Source: Aquisalimonas lutea
GTDB taxonomy: Bacteria; Pseudomonadota; Gammaproteobacteria; Nitrococcales; Aquisalimonadaceae
Direction: 5' to 3'
DNA length: 64,000 nucleotides
NCBI RefSeq assembly: GCF_030409225.1
Contig: NZ_JAUFPK010000005.1
Span: 110,900 to 174,899 of the forward strand
The stretch's first letter is position 1. Each line of letters starts with the position of its first letter. Below the pieces are notes generated by a model, which had not been told where the DNA came from, did not search any database, and saw only the letters and a program-made list of their open reading frames with translations. Position numbers and translations under genes: made by a program. Of the stretch, positions 61,928 to 64,000 are shown piece after piece.

Positions 61928-62803
61928 GTGCTTAGTAATGACCGTCGTAGCGAGATCGCTACCTTTCTGAGAATTCGGCGTGCGCGGCTGCAGCCGGAGC
62001 ACATCGGCCTGCCGCGTGGTACGCGGCGGCGAACTCCCGGTCTGCGTCGCGAGGAAGTCGCCGAGCTGGCCGGAATCAGCACCGAGTGGTACGCGTGGCT
62101 GGAGCAGATGCGCGACGTGCATCCATCGATGGATACGTTGCAGCATATCGCCCATGCGCTGAGGCTCGAACCTGCCGAGCAGCAGCATCTGCTGACGCTG
62201 GGCGGATACGGGCCGGAGAGCGGGAGCAATGGCTCGGCGCGCGAGGCTGCGGTGAGCCCTCAGCATCAGCGGCTGATGGATCAGCTCGAGTTCTGTCCGG
62301 CGTGGATCACGGGGGCACGTTCCGACATCCTGGCCTGGAACCGCGCCGCGACCGTCATCCACGGTGATCTCGGCGCCATGCGGGGAATCGAAAGGAACGG
62401 TATCTACCAGCTTTTCCTGAATCCGCGTATACGTCAGATGCTCGTGAACTGGGAGTCCCACGCCCGGGACTGTGTCGCGAAGTTGCGGCTGACTCATGCG
62501 AACTACATCGATGATTCGTGGTTCAACGAGCTGATCGGAATACTCCTTGCCCAAAGCCCGGAGTTTGCCGGCTGGTGGGGGGAGCACAATGTCCAGCTTC
62601 CCCAGGATGGCGTGAAGGGCTACCAGCATCCCGAAGCGGGGCGATTGGTATTCGACTACGCCATCCTCCAGGTGGCCGGTGGTAACGGCGCTTCATTGCA
62701 GCTCGTCACCTACGTCCCCACCAGCGATTCGGATACTCGGCAGAAGATGGAAACGCTGTTGGGCTATCCTGACTTCTTGTCGCTCGCGGGGGCGCGGGGA
62801 TAG
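61928..62803 (+). CDS. XRE-family regulator with MmyB-like ligand domain
   Basis: Encodes 291 residues. An N-terminal helix-turn-helix (about 10-75: RTPGLRREEVAELAGISTEWYAWLEQ, then PSMDTLQHIAHALRLEPAEQQHLL) is followed by a PAS-like MmyB domain (CPAWITGARSDILAWNRAATVI, then LRLTHANYIDDSWFNELIGILLAQSPEFAGWW). Such proteins often repress a divergent oxidoreductase gene. GTG 61928 has AAGGAA seven bases upstream; the in-frame ATG at 61898 is the alternative. Confidence 0.88.
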   Translation: MLSNDRRSEIATFLRIRRARLQPEHIGLPRGTRRRTPGLRREEVAELAGISTEWYAWLEQMRDVHPSMDTLQHIAHALRLEPAEQQHLLTLGGYGPESGSNGSAREAAVSPQHQRLMDQLEFCPAWITGARSDILAWNRAATVIHGDLGAMRGIERNGIYQLFLNPRIRQMLVNWESHARDCVAKLRLTHANYIDDSWFNELIGILLAQSPEFAGWWGEHNVQLPQDGVKGYQHPEAGRLVFDYAILQVAGGNGASLQLVTYVPTSDSDTRQKMETLLGYPDFLSLAGARG

Positions 62804-62917
62804 GCATCGACACCAGCGGTCGCAGGGCACCGATCCCGGTGGCAACCTTGATGCGCCGTCGACCACGCGGCGTCCCGGGCTCTGCGCCCGGGATTTCGCC
62901 GCCGACGGCGCGATTCA

Positions 62918-64000
<1,083 letters not shown>

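Overview
The window is GC-rich chromosomal DNA from a gammaproteobacterium. The case for this is a nuo (complex I) operon ending in nuoL-M-N plus a DUF2818 gene, an initiator tRNA with the three G:C pairs of bacterial tRNA-fMet, and HrpB, EttA, type II ManC and YceI/cytochrome b561 pairs. A halophilic Ectothiorhodospiraceae- or Halomonas-like organism would fit, but that is inference; no rRNA or other taxonomic marker is present.

Layout. (1) 1-3.7 kb: end of the nuo operon, DUF2818 and tRNA-fMet. (2) 3.8-11.8 kb: a ferric-siderophore module with an AraC regulator divergent from a TonB-dependent receptor, SIP-type ferric-siderophore reductase, binding protein, two FecCD permeases and an ATPase. 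A Fur-like box lies in front of the receptor. (3) 11.8-16.1 kb, minus strand: leucine-type amino-acid dehydrogenase and E1alpha, E1beta and E2 of a branched-chain 2-oxoacid dehydrogenase. (4) 16.5-18.4 kb: a translationally coupled receiver / CheC-like phosphatase / PAS-GGDEF cassette. (5) 19.1-23.9 kb: a conserved protein of unknown function, a 667-residue protein with a possible papain-like Cys-His-Asn triad, and a convergent ATP-grasp protein. This is the least explained cluster. (6) 24.1-31.3 kb: thiolase, small membrane proteins, a ChaC-type gamma-glutamylcyclotransferase, a PepSY/response-regulator/histidine-kinase operon, bacterioferritin, cytochrome b561 and YceI. (7) 31.4-34.5 kb: ABC-2 exporter genes coupled to bluB, and a solitary AbiTii-domain protein. 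(8) 34.9-45.8 kb: class III aminotransferase, a complete Liv-type ABC transporter with a binding protein on each side, a cysteine hydrolase, a tRNA-queuosine mannosyltransferase-like gene and a quinone oxidoreductase. (9) 45.9-52.3 kb: phasin with a clear promoter and terminator, an EAL phosphodiesterase, HrpB, a membrane protein and ManC.

(10) 52.3-60.6 kb looks acquired. Its codons have visibly fewer G/C third positions than those on either side. It carries a homoprotocatechuate meta-cleavage operon (hpaF-E-D-G-H-I-gabD, then hpaR). In front is a consensus-like promoter whose -10 is overlapped by a perfect 18-bp AT palindrome, a likely HpaR operator. Short inverted repeats centred on CTAG lie at 52.3 and 55.7 kb and resemble relic insertion-sequence ends. 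The operon would convert 3,4-dihydroxyphenylacetate to pyruvate, CO2, succinate semialdehyde and finally succinate; the upstream hydroxylase (hpaBC) and transporter are not in the window. (11) 60.7-64 kb: a divergent aldo/keto reductase and XRE/MmyB-like regulator pair, then the C-terminal part of ettA.

No CRISPR array, prophage, intact transposase or rRNA was seen. Many long ORFs in other frames are GC-bias shadows and were left out.
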